A DNA stretch of 35,156 bases from Bacteroidales bacterium (GTDB lineage: Bacteria > Bacteroidota > Bacteroidia > Bacteroidales > UBA12077): positions 1 to 35,156 of the forward strand of contig JAIORB010000077.1 of the NCBI GenBank assembly GCA_021108325.1, read 5' to 3'. The translations under genes and the position numbers were made by a program. A model generated the notes under the pieces. That model was not told the DNA's origin and did not search any database. It saw nothing but the letters and a program-made list of their open reading frames with translations. Below, piece by piece: positions 10,504 through 19,419 of this stretch. Every line of letters starts with the position of its first letter. The first letter of the stretch is position 1.

Positions 10504-10594
10504 TATCAACCCTGCCAGAGTTGGAATAATAGACTGTTAATCAGTTTTTATGTAATTTAGAATCTTAACAAAATTAACTCTGGCAGGGTTGATA
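10504..10594. repeat. Long inverted repeat with 19-bp perfect arms
   Basis: TATCAACCCTGCCAGAGTT at 10504-10522 is the exact reverse complement of 10576-10594, with a 53-bp A+T-rich loop. It lies between dapA and lpoB, 9 bp after the dapA stop. No reading frame is visible inside. The AACCCTG..AGAGTT word looks like dispersed REP- or MITE-type repeats I associate with Bacteroidota. Confidence 0.8.
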
Positions 10595-10661
10595 TATCGG
10601 ACTTATTACTATCTGGTCCAATTTTTGTTAAAATTAGTCTCTATAACAAATTAATAATTCT

Positions 10662-11255
10662 ATGAAAAAATTATACAAATTAATCACAGTATCTTTAATT
10701 GCAATTTTACTATTTGGATGTGCTCCAAAAAGACAAGTACAACGCATTGAAACTGATCAAACTATTGATTTAAGCGGACGTTGGAATGATTCTGATTCCA
10801 GAGCCGTTTCCGATGAATTAATCAAACAGTTATTAAATGATAACTGGATTAATAATTATAAATCTCAAAATCCAAATAAACGTCCTATTCTAATTGTTGG
10901 CCTTGTAAGAAATAAAAGTCACGAACATATCGATGCCAATACATTTATAAAAAATATTGAAAGAGCTGTAATTCAGGATGGCTCGGCTCGTTTAGTTCAG
11001 GCCGGAAATAAAAGAGAAGCACTCAGAGCCGAAAGAGTTGAACAACAAGATTATGCTTCTTCTGAAACAGCTAAAAACTGGGGTTTGGAATTAGGTGCTG
11101 ATTATATGCTACAGGGAACTATCAGTTCAATTGTTGATACTTATAAAAAGGAAAAAATAATTTATTATCAAATTAATCTGGAATTATCTCATTTAGAAAC
11201 TAATGAAATAGTTTGGATAGGAGAAAAGAAAATTAAAAAGTATGTCAGCAATTAG
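10662..11255 (+). CDS. LpoB-like outer-membrane lipoprotein (penicillin-binding-protein activator family)
   Basis: A 197-residue lipoprotein: signal MKKLYKLITVSLIAILLFGC with Cys20. The remainder matches the LpoB fold family: LSGRWNDSDSRAVSDELIKQ, RPILIVGLVRNKSHEHIDANTF, a basic DGSARLVQAG region, and the C-terminal LGADYMLQGTISSI and INLELSHLETNEIVW. In enterobacteria LpoB reaches through peptidoglycan to activate PBP1b; whether the Bacteroidota homologue does so is not known to me, and no class A PBP gene lies in the window. The COG3014 lipoprotein gene follows after 113 bp; this pairing also occurs in proteobacteria. Confidence 0.88.
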   Translation: MKKLYKLITVSLIAILLFGCAPKRQVQRIETDQTIDLSGRWNDSDSRAVSDELIKQLLNDNWINNYKSQNPNKRPILIVGLVRNKSHEHIDANTFIKNIERAVIQDGSARLVQAGNKREALRAERVEQQDYASSETAKNWGLELGADYMLQGTISSIVDTYKKEKIIYYQINLELSHLETNEIVWIGEKKIKKYVSN

Positions 11256-11281
11256 TTTTAATAAATTGTTACCACGAATTT

Positions 11282-11338
11282 AATGCTTAAATGATAGAAT
11301 GCTTAAATGATATTTAATCATTTACGCATTTATTCATT
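11282..11338. repeat. Octamer-period inverted repeat array (second locus)
   Basis: AATG starts at 11282, 11290, 11298 and 11306 on the plus strand; CATT (AATG on minus) starts at 11319, 11327 and 11335. Both halves have a period of 8. The middle folds as a 14-bp stem with one mismatch (11298-11311 with 11317-11330). It shares 20 bp with the locus at 1027-1171. It lies 26 bp after the lpoB-like stop codon. Confidence 0.8.
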
Positions 11339-11368
11339 CCCATTAAAATAAGTAGAACCAAAATTTTA

Positions 11369-12772
11369 ATGAAAATTGTCCAAAGACATATTCAATTTCT
11401 AATATTAATAATCCTGTCAGTTTTAATTGTCGGCTGTGCAACGTATTATACAAAAAATATTGATTTTCAGAATTATATATCGCAAGGAAATTTTGAAAGT
11501 GCCAATAATTTGTTAGATAAAAATACAAAAGACGCTGACGGTAAAAATAAATTGTTGTATTATTTGAACAGAGGTTACGTTTCGTGGATTTTACAAAACT
11601 ACAATGAAAGCAACCATTATTTTTCAATAGCCGAAAATGTAATCGAAGATTATATCAAGAATTATTATCTTGAAGCACTTACCTTAGTTTCCAATCCGAA
11701 TGTTAAACCATATAAGCCTGAAGATTTTGAAATAGTTATGGTTAATTATTTTATGGCTTTAAATTATATTCAATTAAGTAAATACGATGATGCTATTGTA
11801 GAGTGTAAACGTATCAATATCAAACTAAATCAGTTAAACGACAAATATAAAGATCATAAAAACAGGTATCAGCGCGATGCTTTTTCTCATAACTTAATGG
11901 GTATAATTTATGAAGCAAATAAGGATTATAATAATGCATTTATTGCCTATAGAAACGCTCTTAAAGTTTATGAAACTGATTATAAAAAATATTTCAATAT
12001 TTCTACACCTGAACAACTAAAACAAGATATATTAAGAACAGCATATTTAACAGGGTTTCATGATGAGGTGAGCTATTACGAAGAAAAGTTTAATCTAAAA
12101 TTTAATTATCGTCCCAATGAAAATGGAGAGTTGATTTTTTTCTGGTTAAATGGATTTGGTCCATATAAAGCGGAAACATCAATAAATTTTGTTAAAATTC
12201 CAAATCAGAAAACAGGTTATGTTACAATGGTAAATGACGAACACAATCTTTCTTTTCCATTATACATCGGCAATAAAACCAGCAAGGAGAAAAAAGCATT
12301 CGAAGAATTACGTTTTTTCAGAATTGCCTTTCCAAAATATATCGAACGAACGCCTTTATTTAACAAAGCCCAATTAATTACAGGTTCAGGCTTATATAAT
12401 TTAGAACTTATGCAGGATATTAATGATATTGCGTTTAAAACATTAAAAGACAGGATGGTTCGTGAAATGGCATCTGCAATAATGCGGCTTGCTACTAAAA
12501 AAGCTTTAGAAGCACTCGCCGATGAGCAAGATGAAGGATTAGGTACTTTAATAAATATTATTAATACTGTTACAGAAAAAGCCGATACCCGAAACTGGCA
12601 AACACTGCCCTACTCCATTTCTTATGCACGTATTCCACTGGAAAAAGGATTAAATAATATTACTCTTAAAACCATCTCACCACAACTCGGAAACAAGAAT
12701 CAAATTTTTGGATTTAAAGGAGAAAAGGGAAAAACTCTTTTTCATGCATATCATACAATATCAAGTAAATAA
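11369..12772 (+). CDS. COG3014-family TPR-containing lipoprotein
   Basis: A 467-residue lipoprotein: signal region ending LIVGC with Cys23, then a helical repeat half (about 35-220) with TPR-like pairs such as LLYYLNRGYVSWILQNYNES and NLMGIIYEANKDYNNAFIAY, and a C-terminal beta-rich half including a Gly-free conserved-looking ELMQDINDIAFKTLKDR segment and an Ala-rich stretch (MASAIMRLATKKALEALAD). I recognise it as COG3014, an uncharacterised family often next to lpoB-type genes. It probably acts at the outer membrane; no enzyme motif is visible. It ends 54 bp before the end of secA (convergent), with a perfect bidirectional terminator between them. Confidence 0.8.
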   Translation: MKIVQRHIQFLILIILSVLIVGCATYYTKNIDFQNYISQGNFESANNLLDKNTKDADGKNKLLYYLNRGYVSWILQNYNESNHYFSIAENVIEDYIKNYYLEALTLVSNPNVKPYKPEDFEIVMVNYFMALNYIQLSKYDDAIVECKRINIKLNQLNDKYKDHKNRYQRDAFSHNLMGIIYEANKDYNNAFIAYRNALKVYETDYKKYFNISTPEQLKQDILRTAYLTGFHDEVSYYEEKFNLKFNYRPNENGELIFFWLNGFGPYKAETSINFVKIPNQKTGYVTMVNDEHNLSFPLYIGNKTSKEKKAFEELRFFRIAFPKYIERTPLFNKAQLITGSGLYNLELMQDINDIAFKTLKDRMVREMASAIMRLATKKALEALADEQDEGLGTLINIINTVTEKADTRNWQTLPYSISYARIPLEKGLNNITLKTISPQLGNKNQIFGFKGEKGKTLFHAYHTISSK

Positions 12773-12773
12773 C

Positions 12774-12804
12774 AAAAAAGCTGCTTAAAACAAGCAGCTT
12801 TTTT
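12774..12804. terminator. Bidirectional intrinsic terminator between COG3014 gene and secA
   Basis: A perfect 13-bp stem AAAAAAGCTGCTT (12774-12786) with its complement (12792-12804) around a 5-base loop. The A-run on one side and T-run on the other allow it to end both convergent transcripts. Confidence 0.9.
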
Positions 12805-12826
12805 CATCACTAATTTAATTTAACAA

Positions 12827-15800
12827 TTATGCTTCGGCTTGTGCTCTGCCGTGACAATTTTTATATTTTTTACCACTACCACAAGGACAAGGATCGTTTC
12901 TGCCAACTTTTTTCTCAACTCGAACAGGCTGTGCTTTTTGTTTCTTTTCTTCGTCTCCACCTGTTGCCTGATCTGGCCGACTTGTCTGTAAATTACTGTA
13001 ATCAGTTCTACGACGTTGCTGTGCTTCCCGAACTTTATCCGGATCCTGAATAGGTATATATCCTTTTACCAGAGTAGCAACAACATCGCGATTAACCTTA
13101 TCAATCATAGTTTTGAACAACTCGAACGATTCAAATTTATAAATCAATAATGGATCTTTTTGTTCGTAAGTTGCAGCCTGAACAGATTGTTTCAAATCAT
13201 CAAGCTCACGTAAGTGCTCTTTCCACGATTCATCAATGTGAGCCAAAATTGCTGATTTTTGATATGATTTTACAAGATCGCGACCTTCGGTTTTATATGA
13301 TTTTTCAAGATTTGTAATAACCTGAAGTGTTTTAGCACCATCGGTAATAGGAACAACAATATTTTCATAAGTATGTCCACTCTTCTCGTATACATCTTTA
13401 ATTACAGGATACGCCTGTTTAGCAATACCTTCTTCTTTACGTTTATATGTTTCTAAAACCAGTTTATAAAGTTCTTCTGTTAACTCATCTGCATTTTCCT
13501 TTAAGAATTTTTCTCCTGTAAATGGAGATTCTACAGAAAGTGTTCGTAATAATTCAAATTTGAATCCTTCAAAATCTCCATTATTCTGATGTTCTGCTAC
13601 AATACTCTCACATACATCCGACATCATATTGGCAATATCAACACTTAACCGTTCTCCATATAGAGCATTTCGACGTTTTTTGTAAATAACCTCACGCTGC
13701 GCATTCATTACATCATCGTATTCCAATAATCGTTTACGAATACCAAAGTTATTTTCTTCGACTTTTTTCTGTGCTCTTTCAATCGACTTTGAAATCATTG
13801 AATGCTGAATAACCTCGCCTTCCTTTAATCCAAGGCGGTCCATAATTCCTGCAATTCTATCAGAGCCAAATAAACGCATTAATTCATCTTCAAGAGAAGC
13901 AAAAAATTGTGATGATCCCGGATCGCCCTGACGTCCGGCACGACCACGTAACTGGCGGTCAACACGACGTGATTCATGGCGTTCGGTACCAACAATAGCT
14001 AAACCACCAGCATCCTTAACTTCTTGCGTAAGTTTAATATCTGTTCCACGACCAGCCATATTGGTTGCAATGGTAACTGTTTCTGATTTACCAGCTTCAG
14101 CAACAATATCAGCTTCTCGTTGGTGTAGTTTAGCATTAAGTACATTATGTTTAATTCCTTTTATTTTAAGCATCCTGCTTAATAACTCCGAAATTTCAAC
14201 AGAAGTTGTACCTACAAGAACAGGGCGTCCGTTATTAATTAAGTCAGAAATTTCATTAGCAACAGCATTGTATTTTTCCCGCTTGGTTTTATATACTAAA
14301 TCTTCTTCATCGTTTCGCACTATTGGCCTGTTTGTAGGAATAACCACAACATCCAGTTTATAAATATCCCATAATTCTCCTGCTTCTGTTTCGGCCGTAC
14401 CAGTCATACCCGAAAGTTTATGATACATTCTGAAATAGTTCTGCAATGTAATAGTTGCAAAAGTCTGTGTAGCTGCTTCAACTTTAACACGTTCCTTGGC
14501 TTCAATTGCCTGATGCAAACCATCTGAATATCTACGGCCTTCCATTATACGGCCTGTTTGTTCATCAACAATTTTAACTTTGTTATCCATTAAAACATAT
14601 TCAACATCTTTTTCGAACAATGCATATGCTTTAAGTAATTGGCTAATAGTATGAACCCGCTCAGATTTAATTGCATAATCCTGAAGCATTTTATCTTTTT
14701 TAGATAATTTTTCAGATTCTTTTAAATTAGATTTTTCAAGTTCAGCAATTTCAGAACCTATATCAGGTAAAATAAAGAATGTTGGATCATCAGATTTTGA
14801 TGTGATAAGGTCAATACCTTTATCAGTCATCTCAATTGAGTTATGCTTTTCATCATTAATAAAGAAAAGATCATCGGTAACCTTATGCATGTTCTTACTA
14901 TTATCCTGCATATAGAAGTTTTCCGTTTTAAGCATAAGAGATTTATTACCTTCTTCGGATAATAATTTTATTAATGCTTTACTTTTTGGTAATCCCTTGT
15001 ATGCCTGTAATAATAATAATCCTGCTTTCTCAGTATTATTATCATTTAGTTCTTTTCGACTTTCAGCTAAAACCTGGTTCATTAATTTTCGCTGAGCTTC
15101 AATCAATATTTCAACTTTGGGTTTTAACTCATCAAACAACTGTATATCACCTTTTGGAATAGGTCCGGAAATAATTAAAGGAGTACGAGCATCATCAATT
15201 AATACTGAGTCAACCTCATCGACAATCACATAATTATGTTTTCTTTGAACCAAATCATCAGGATTGATTGCCATATTATCACGCAGGTAATCAAACCCAA
15301 ATTCGTTATTTGTACCATATGTAACATCAGCGAGGTATGCTTTTCGGCGCGATTCTGAGTTTGGCTCGTGTTTATCGATACAATCAACTGATAAACCATG
15401 AAATTGAAAAATCGGCCCCATCCATTCAGAGTCACGTTTTGCGAGATAATCATTAACAGTTACAATATGAATACCGCGACCAGTCAATGCATTCAGGAAT
15501 ACCGGTAAGGTTGCAACCAATGTTTTACCTTCACCAGTAGCCATCTCCGCTATTCTTCCCTGATGCAAAACAATACCACCAATTAACTGAACATCATAAT
15601 GAACCATTTCCCATTTTATTTCAGTTCCTCCTGCCAGCCAGGAATTATGATATTTTGCGGTATCTCCCGATATTTCTACATTTTCATAAACTGCTGCTAG
15701 ATTTTTATCAAAATCATTTGATGTAACTTCAATAATTTCATTCTCTTTAAACCGACGGGCTGTTTCTTTAACAATTGAAAAAACTGTTGGTAAAACATCA

Positions 15801-16120
15801 TTCAACTTAGCTTCAAGTTTATCATCAACTATTTTTTCAATTTTATCTATTTCATCATAAATATTTTCTTTTTCAAAAATATCTACATCATCACTTTCTG
15901 CTTTATCTTTAAGAGTTTTTATTTTCTCAGTTTCTTCTTTTATATAATTTTCGATTTCCCTTTTTACTTCTTTCGTTTTCAGACGTAAATCATCATTCGA
16001 TAAAGGGATAATATTTTCATACTCCTCCTTTATTTTTTCAAGGGTTGGAGTAACTTCTTTTAGATCTCTCTCTGATTTATTACCGAAAAATTTAGTTAAA
16101 ACATTATTTATAAAACTCAT
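12827..16120 (-). CDS. secA: Preprotein translocase ATPase SecA
   Basis: Motor that drives unfolded proteins through SecYEG. The 1097 residues exceed E. coli SecA (901), matching Bacteroidota SecA with an acidic coiled-coil insert near 50-110 and a longer insert after the DEAD box (about 320-450). Nucleotide-site motifs are intact: [10 protein letters not shown] (191-200), [38 protein letters not shown] and [18 protein letters not shown]. The C-terminal SecB/zinc motif is present, with Cys1078, Cys1080, Cys1089 and His1090 in [18 protein letters not shown] -7 box TACATTTG (minus strand, 16166-16159) lies 39-46 bases before the ATG, without a clear -33 element. It is downstream of ferritin but separated by a terminator. 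Confidence 0.98.
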   Translation of the reverse strand: MSFINNVLTKFFGNKSERDLKEVTPTLEKIKEEYENIIPLSNDDLRLKTKEVKREIENYIKEETEKIKTLKDKAESDDVDIFEKENIYDEIDKIEKIVDDKLEAKLNDVLPTVFSIVKETARRFKENEIIEVTSNDFDKNLAAVYENVEISGDTAKYHNSWLAGGTEIKWEMVHYDVQLIGGIVLHQGRIAEMATGEGKTLVATLPVFLNALTGRGIHIVTVNDYLAKRDSEWMGPIFQFHGLSVDCIDKHEPNSESRRKAYLADVTYGTNNEFGFDYLRDNMAINPDDLVQRKHNYVIVDEVDSVLIDDARTPLIISGPIPKGDIQLFDELKPKVEILIEAQRKLMNQVLAESRKELNDNNTEKAGLLLLQAYKGLPKSKALIKLLSEEGNKSLMLKTENFYMQDNSKNMHKVTDDLFFINDEKHNSIEMTDKGIDLITSKSDDPTFFILPDIGSEIAELEKSNLKESEKLSKKDKMLQDYAIKSERVHTISQLLKAYALFEKDVEYVLMDNKVKIVDEQTGRIMEGRRYSDGLHQAIEAKERVKVEAATQTFATITLQNYFRMYHKLSGMTGTAETEAGELWDIYKLDVVVIPTNRPIVRNDEEDLVYKTKREKYNAVANEISDLINNGRPVLVGTTSVEISELLSRMLKIKGIKHNVLNAKLHQREADIVAEAGKSETVTIATNMAGRGTDIKLTQEVKDAGGLAIVGTERHESRRVDRQLRGRAGRQGDPGSSQFFASLEDELMRLFGSDRIAGIMDRLGLKEGEVIQHSMISKSIERAQKKVEENNFGIRKRLLEYDDVMNAQREVIYKKRRNALYGERLSVDIANMMSDVCESIVAEHQNNGDFEGFKFELLRTLSVESPFTGEKFLKENADELTEELYKLVLETYKRKEEGIAKQAYPVIKDVYEKSGHTYENIVVPITDGAKTLQVITNLEKSYKTEGRDLVKSYQKSAILAHIDESWKEHLRELDDLKQSVQAATYEQKDPLLIYKFESFELFKTMIDKVNRDVVATLVKGYIPIQDPDKVREAQQRRRTDYSNLQTSRPDQATGGDEEKKQKAQPVRVEKKVGRNDPCPCGSGKKYKNCHGRAQAEA

Positions 16121-16237
16121 TATTTATATCGTTTAAAATTTTAATTCAGATTAATCTACAAATGTAATATTTTACAAGAAAAAGTGTGCATGATTCAAAT
16201 CAAAAAACATATTTAATTCATAAATAAACCAAAATGA

Positions 16238-16262
16238 AAAAGCCCCGATTTACGGGGCTTTT
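16238..16262 (-). terminator. Intrinsic terminator after ferritin gene
   Basis: A perfect 10-bp stem, AAAAGCCCCG (16238-16247) with CGGGGCTTTT (16253-16262), loop ATTTA. It lies 28 bp beyond the ferritin stop on the minus strand and separates ferritin from secA. The symmetry would also allow plus-strand termination, but no plus gene ends here. Confidence 0.85.
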
Positions 16263-16289
16263 CTATATCACAAATTTCGAATTTCCTCT

Positions 16290-16784
16290 CTATTCTCCAG
16301 ATTCTCTTATGCTCATAATATCACGATCGAACATATACATGTTTTTATCACCCAATAAATTTAGCTTATCGATAATATTTTGAACAGATGATTCTTCCTC
16401 GATTTGTTCCGTTACAAACCATTGAATCCAGTTATGAGTTGCGTAATCATTTTCTTTTATAACAAGAGCAACAATATCATTGATAGACCCGGAAATATAT
16501 TGCTCATGTTCAAGCACCTGATCAAATAATTTTTTAATACCTTCAAATTCTGCAGGTGGTTGTTCAAATGCCGGAACAATTGCATGTCCGCCACGTTCAT
16601 TAATAAAATGGACGAACTTCATCATATGCATTAATTCCTCTTCTGCCTGGGCAAATAACCATTTTGCAATTCCTGCATAACCTTCTGTATCAGCCCAGGA
16701 GGCCATTGCTAAGTATAAATTAGAAGAGTATCCTTCTTTTACAATTTGTTCATTTAGAATTTTCTCAACTTTCTTTGCTAACAT
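16290..16784 (-). CDS. ftnA: Ferritin (FtnA-type iron storage protein)
   Basis: Forms the 24-subunit cage that oxidises Fe(II) and stores iron. The 164 residues match E. coli FtnA (165). The ferroxidase residues fall at the same numbers as in FtnA: Glu17, Tyr24, Glu50, His53, Glu94, Gln127 and Glu130. No heme-binding Met typical of bacterioferritin is evident. It appears to be a single-gene unit: a terminator follows and dnaX upstream ends 67 bp away. The upstream gap holds no strong TAnnTTTG promoter, so read-through from dnaX is possible. A role in iron balance alongside the importer at 1-3420 is only a loose inference. Confidence 0.95.
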   Translation of the reverse strand: MLAKKVEKILNEQIVKEGYSSNLYLAMASWADTEGYAGIAKWLFAQAEEELMHMMKFVHFINERGGHAIVPAFEQPPAEFEGIKKLFDQVLEHEQYISGSINDIVALVIKENDYATHNWIQWFVTEQIEEESSVQNIIDKLNLLGDKNMYMFDRDIMSIRESGE

Positions 16785-16850
16785 AATATTTCTTTTTTAG
16801 TTAATTATCAGGTTCATTCTTATTACAAGAATTAACTATAATTTGTTCAA

Positions 16851-18569
16851 TCATTCTAAATCTAAATTAAACTCCTGCTTTAATTTATTTAGATCTTCAT
16901 TTTTAGAAAGCATGTGTTTGAACTTATCTTCAGATGTATACAATTTATTATTCTCCTCTTCCAAATCGGTAATAATTAGTTTTAAATCAATAGCTGAATT
17001 TTTTAATTCTGTTTTTAAAAAAGAAAGCAATTCATTACGAATTTCATTAATTTTTTCCTTTTGTAAATTATTATCAATTAAAAAGCTGACAACATGATTT
17101 TCTTCTAATTTAGGATCTTTGGAAATTAAGGTGTTAAATATTCTAGGTTTATCTCCTATCTTATCAGAGAATTGATGCCATTTGTCTATAAGATCTTTTT
17201 CGGCAAAATCATTATTGAAATTTTCCTTCAATTCCTCACTTCCTTCTGCAAGCTCAGGTTCCTCAACAATATTAGGTTTGGAAGTTTGATCTAATTTCTC
17301 TTTAATTGAAAAAGTAGAAAAAGATTTGGGCTTATTAGCAATAATAGGTTTTACTTTTTTCTCTTCGGGCTTTTTTTCTTCTGTTGTTTGTTCAATATTT
17401 TTTTCTATAGCATCCTTACTAGCTTTTGTTTTAACCGTATCTTCTTTTAATTCTAATTGATTAAAGTTTTTTTTTTCGGAAGTAATATTACACAACTCAA
17501 TTAGGCTTAGTTCAACATGTAAGCGCTTATTTTTACTTAATCGATATGAAACATCGCATTTGTTGGATATTTCAAGCGTGGAAAACAAAAATTCAGGAGT
17601 ACAAGTTTTTGTTTGCTCTTTATATCGTTCACGGATATTCGCTCCTACTTCAAGAAGTTGCAAAGTCACTTCATCGCGACAAACAAGTAAATTTCTTAAA
17701 TGCTCGCTTAAACCATTTATAAAATGATGTGCATCAAATCCTTTTTCTATAATTTCATTAAAAATCAATAGAGTTTCTGAAATACCATTTTTCAGGAAAG
17801 CATCAGTTACTTTGAAATAATAATCGTAATCAAGAACGTTAAGATTCTCAATAACACTTTGATATGTAATATTATTACCAGAAAAACTAACTACCTGATC
17901 GAAAATTGATAAAGCGTCACGCATTGCTCCATCAGCTTTCTGAGCAATTATATTCAATGCATCAAGCTCATAAGTTATATTTTCATTTTTAGCTATATAT
18001 TCAAGATAATCAACAGTATCATCAACTTTTATTCTATTAAAATCAAAAATCTGACATCTCGATAAAATGGTAGGAATAATTTTATGTTTTTCAGTTGTAG
18101 CTAAAATAAATATTGCATGAGCTGGTGGTTCCTCCAGTGTTTTAAGAAAAGCATTAAATGCCTGTGATGACAACATATGAACCTCATCAATAATATATAT
18201 ACTATATTTCCCAACTTGAGGAGGTATTCTGACTTGTTCTATAAGATTTCGAATATCCTCAACTGAGTTATTCGATGCTGCATCCAACTCATGAATATTG
18301 TATGATCTGTTTTGACTAAAAGATTCACATGACTCACAATTATTGCAAGGCTCAACATTTTCGTCAAGATTTTTACAGTTTATTGTTTTTGCAAATATTC
18401 TGGCACAAGTAGTTTTTCCAACTCCTCTTGGTCCACAAAACAAATAAGCCTGAGCAAGATGATTATTCTTTATGGCGTTCTTTAAGGTTGTTGTAATTGA
18501 AACTTGTCCAATAACAGATTTAAATATTGACGGCCTGTATTTTCTTGCAGAAACAATAAAATTTTCCAT
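16851..18569 (-). CDS. dnaX: DNA polymerase III subunit gamma/tau DnaX
   Basis: Clamp-loader ATPase of the replisome. The 572 residues begin with the AAA+ module: Walker A GPRGVGKTT (46-54), a four-Cys zinc site (Cys65, 75, 78, 81), Walker B and DEVHMLS, sensor 1 ILATTEKH, the SRC motif, and domain III up to about residue 360. A charged, Lys/Glu-rich linker and a C-terminal tau-type region (about 450-572) follow. At codons 365-368 the coding strand has ten consecutive A residues (17476-17467). A slip adding one A gives a stop after residue 369, and loss of one A gives a stop after 371, so a gamma-like form of just domains I-III is predicted (see findings). A matching promoter lies at 18626-18598. 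Confidence 0.97.
   Translation of the reverse strand: MENFIVSARKYRPSIFKSVIGQVSITTTLKNAIKNNHLAQAYLFCGPRGVGKTTCARIFAKTINCKNLDENVEPCNNCESCESFSQNRSYNIHELDAASNNSVEDIRNLIEQVRIPPQVGKYSIYIIDEVHMLSSQAFNAFLKTLEEPPAHAIFILATTEKHKIIPTILSRCQIFDFNRIKVDDTVDYLEYIAKNENITYELDALNIIAQKADGAMRDALSIFDQVVSFSGNNITYQSVIENLNVLDYDYYFKVTDAFLKNGISETLLIFNEIIEKGFDAHHFINGLSEHLRNLLVCRDEVTLQLLEVGANIRERYKEQTKTCTPEFLFSTLEISNKCDVSYRLSKNKRLHVELSLIELCNITSEKKNFNQLELKEDTVKTKASKDAIEKNIEQTTEEKKPEEKKVKPIIANKPKSFSTFSIKEKLDQTSKPNIVEEPELAEGSEELKENFNNDFAEKDLIDKWHQFSDKIGDKPRIFNTLISKDPKLEENHVVSFLIDNNLQKEKINEIRNELLSFLKTELKNSAIDLKLIITDLEEENNKLYTSEDKFKHMLSKNEDLNKLKQEFNLDLE
17467..17476 (-). promoter_or_regulatory. A10 slippage/frameshift site in dnaX
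   Basis: The coding strand reads GAA AAA AAA AAC. With 11 A the frame continues AAA CTT TAA; with 9 A it continues ACT TTA ATC AAT TAG. Both end at once, right after clamp-loader domain III. The reading A AAA AAC also fits the X XXY YYZ pattern for -1 ribosomal slippage. Confidence 0.65.
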
Positions 18570-18597
18570 AAAGATTGATTAAATATAAATTGAACTA

Positions 18598-18626
18598 CAA
18601 AGGTAAAATTTTTGAGTAATTTCAAT
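18598..18626 (-). promoter_or_regulatory. Predicted Bacteroidota promoter of dnaX
   Basis: On the minus strand, ATTG (18626-18623), a 17-nt spacer, and TACCTTTG (18605-18598), an exact TAnnTTTG match. The -7 box ends 28 bases before the dnaX ATG. Confidence 0.55.
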
Positions 18627-18716
18627 TATATTCTTGTAAAAGCCTTTTAATTTTTTATTCACAATTTTTATTCTGTAAATATTTAAACCTATTGAATTCA
18701 TTTACTTGTAATTTGT

Positions 18717-18747
18717 TTTGTATTAAATAAAAATTATTCTAATTTTG
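18717..18747 (+). promoter_or_regulatory. Predicted Bacteroidota promoter of rpsF operon
   Basis: TTTG at 18717-18720, 19-nt spacer, TAATTTTG at 18740-18747 (exact TAnnTTTG). The leader before rpsF would be about 27 nt, without a Shine-Dalgarno. Confidence 0.7.
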
Positions 18748-18780
18748 CGGCTCGTTAATTAATAAATAAAATTTTAAATT

Positions 18781-19128
18781 ATGATGAATCATTACGAAAC
18801 CGTTTTCATTACAACTCCCGTTTTGTCTGAAAGTCAGATGAAGGAAGCGGTTGATAAATTCTTAGGAATTTTAAAAGATGGTGGTGCAGAAATAGACCAC
18901 GAAGAAAATTGGGGATTAAAGAAATTAGCTTATCCTATTCAAAAAAAATCAACTGGATTTTACTATTTAATTGAATTTAAAGCTGAAGGTGATGTTATCC
19001 AAAAACTTGAAACTGAATACAGACGTGATGAAAGAATCATCCGTTTCTTAACATTCAAGATGGATAAATACGCTGTTGCATACAGCATTAAGAAAAAAAG
19101 TAAAAAAGTAACTAAAGCGGAGGAATAA
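18781..19128 (+). CDS. rpsF: Small ribosomal subunit protein bS6
   Basis: Binds 16S rRNA together with bS18 on the 30S platform. The 115-residue ferredoxin-like protein opens [14 protein letters not shown] and contains [20 protein letters not shown] and [14 protein letters not shown], standard for the family. Two adjacent ATG codons (18781, 18784) could serve as start; the second gives the usual MNHYETVF. It lacks a Shine-Dalgarno, unlike the two genes after it. It is the first gene of the rpsF-rpsR-rplI operon. Its last codons contain the GGAGG that would serve rpsR. Confidence 0.97.
   Translation: MMNHYETVFITTPVLSESQMKEAVDKFLGILKDGGAEIDHEENWGLKKLAYPIQKKSTGFYYLIEFKAEGDVIQKLETEYRRDERIIRFLTFKMDKYAVAYSIKKKSKKVTKAEE
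19119..19123 (+). promoter_or_regulatory. Strong Shine-Dalgarno of rpsR
   Basis: GGAGG 8 nt before the rpsR ATG, overlapping the end of rpsF. Strong Shine-Dalgarno sequences are otherwise nearly absent in this window, apart from rplI. Confidence 0.75.
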
Positions 19129-19131
19129 GCC

Positions 19132-19401
19132 ATGGCACAAAATCAATCAGAGATAAGATATCTAACACCCCCAACCGTAGAAATTAAGAAAAAGAAATAC
19201 TGTCGTTTTAAAAAGAACAAGATTAAGTATATCGATTATAAAGATCCTGAATTCTTAAAGAAATTTTTAAACGAACAAGGTAAAATTTTACCCAGAAGAA
19301 TTACTGGAACATCTTTAAAGTATCAAAGAAAAGTTGCTAAAGCAATAAAAAGAGCGCGTCATTTAGCTTTATTGCCATATGTTACTGATATGTTAAAATA
19401 A
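19132..19401 (+). CDS. rpsR: Small ribosomal subunit protein bS18
   Basis: Partner of bS6 on the 30S platform. In Bacteroidota the bS6-bS18-bS21 pocket is reported to hold the 16S 3' tail and mask the anti-Shine-Dalgarno. The 89-residue protein has the usual [20 protein letters not shown] and [20 protein letters not shown] core and ends [15 protein letters not shown]. It begins 3 bp after rpsF. Its own clear GGAGG site suggests it could be read by ribosomes with an exposed anti-Shine-Dalgarno. Confidence 0.97.
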   Translation: MAQNQSEIRYLTPPTVEIKKKKYCRFKKNKIKYIDYKDPEFLKKFLNEQGKILPRRITGTSLKYQRKVAKAIKRARHLALLPYVTDMLK

Positions 19402-19407
19402 CAATAC

Positions 19408-19412
19408 GGAGG
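19408..19412 (+). promoter_or_regulatory. Strong Shine-Dalgarno of rplI
   Basis: GGAGG 7 nt before the rplI ATG, in the 18-bp rpsR-rplI gap. The flanking bases (CGGAGGAA) match those at rpsR. Confidence 0.75.
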
Positions 19413-19419
19413 AAATAAA

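Noticed and set aside
12829..13053. Plus-strand reading frame over the secA 3' end
   Set aside because: Antisense to the conserved SecA zinc-motif region; low-complexity mirror product.
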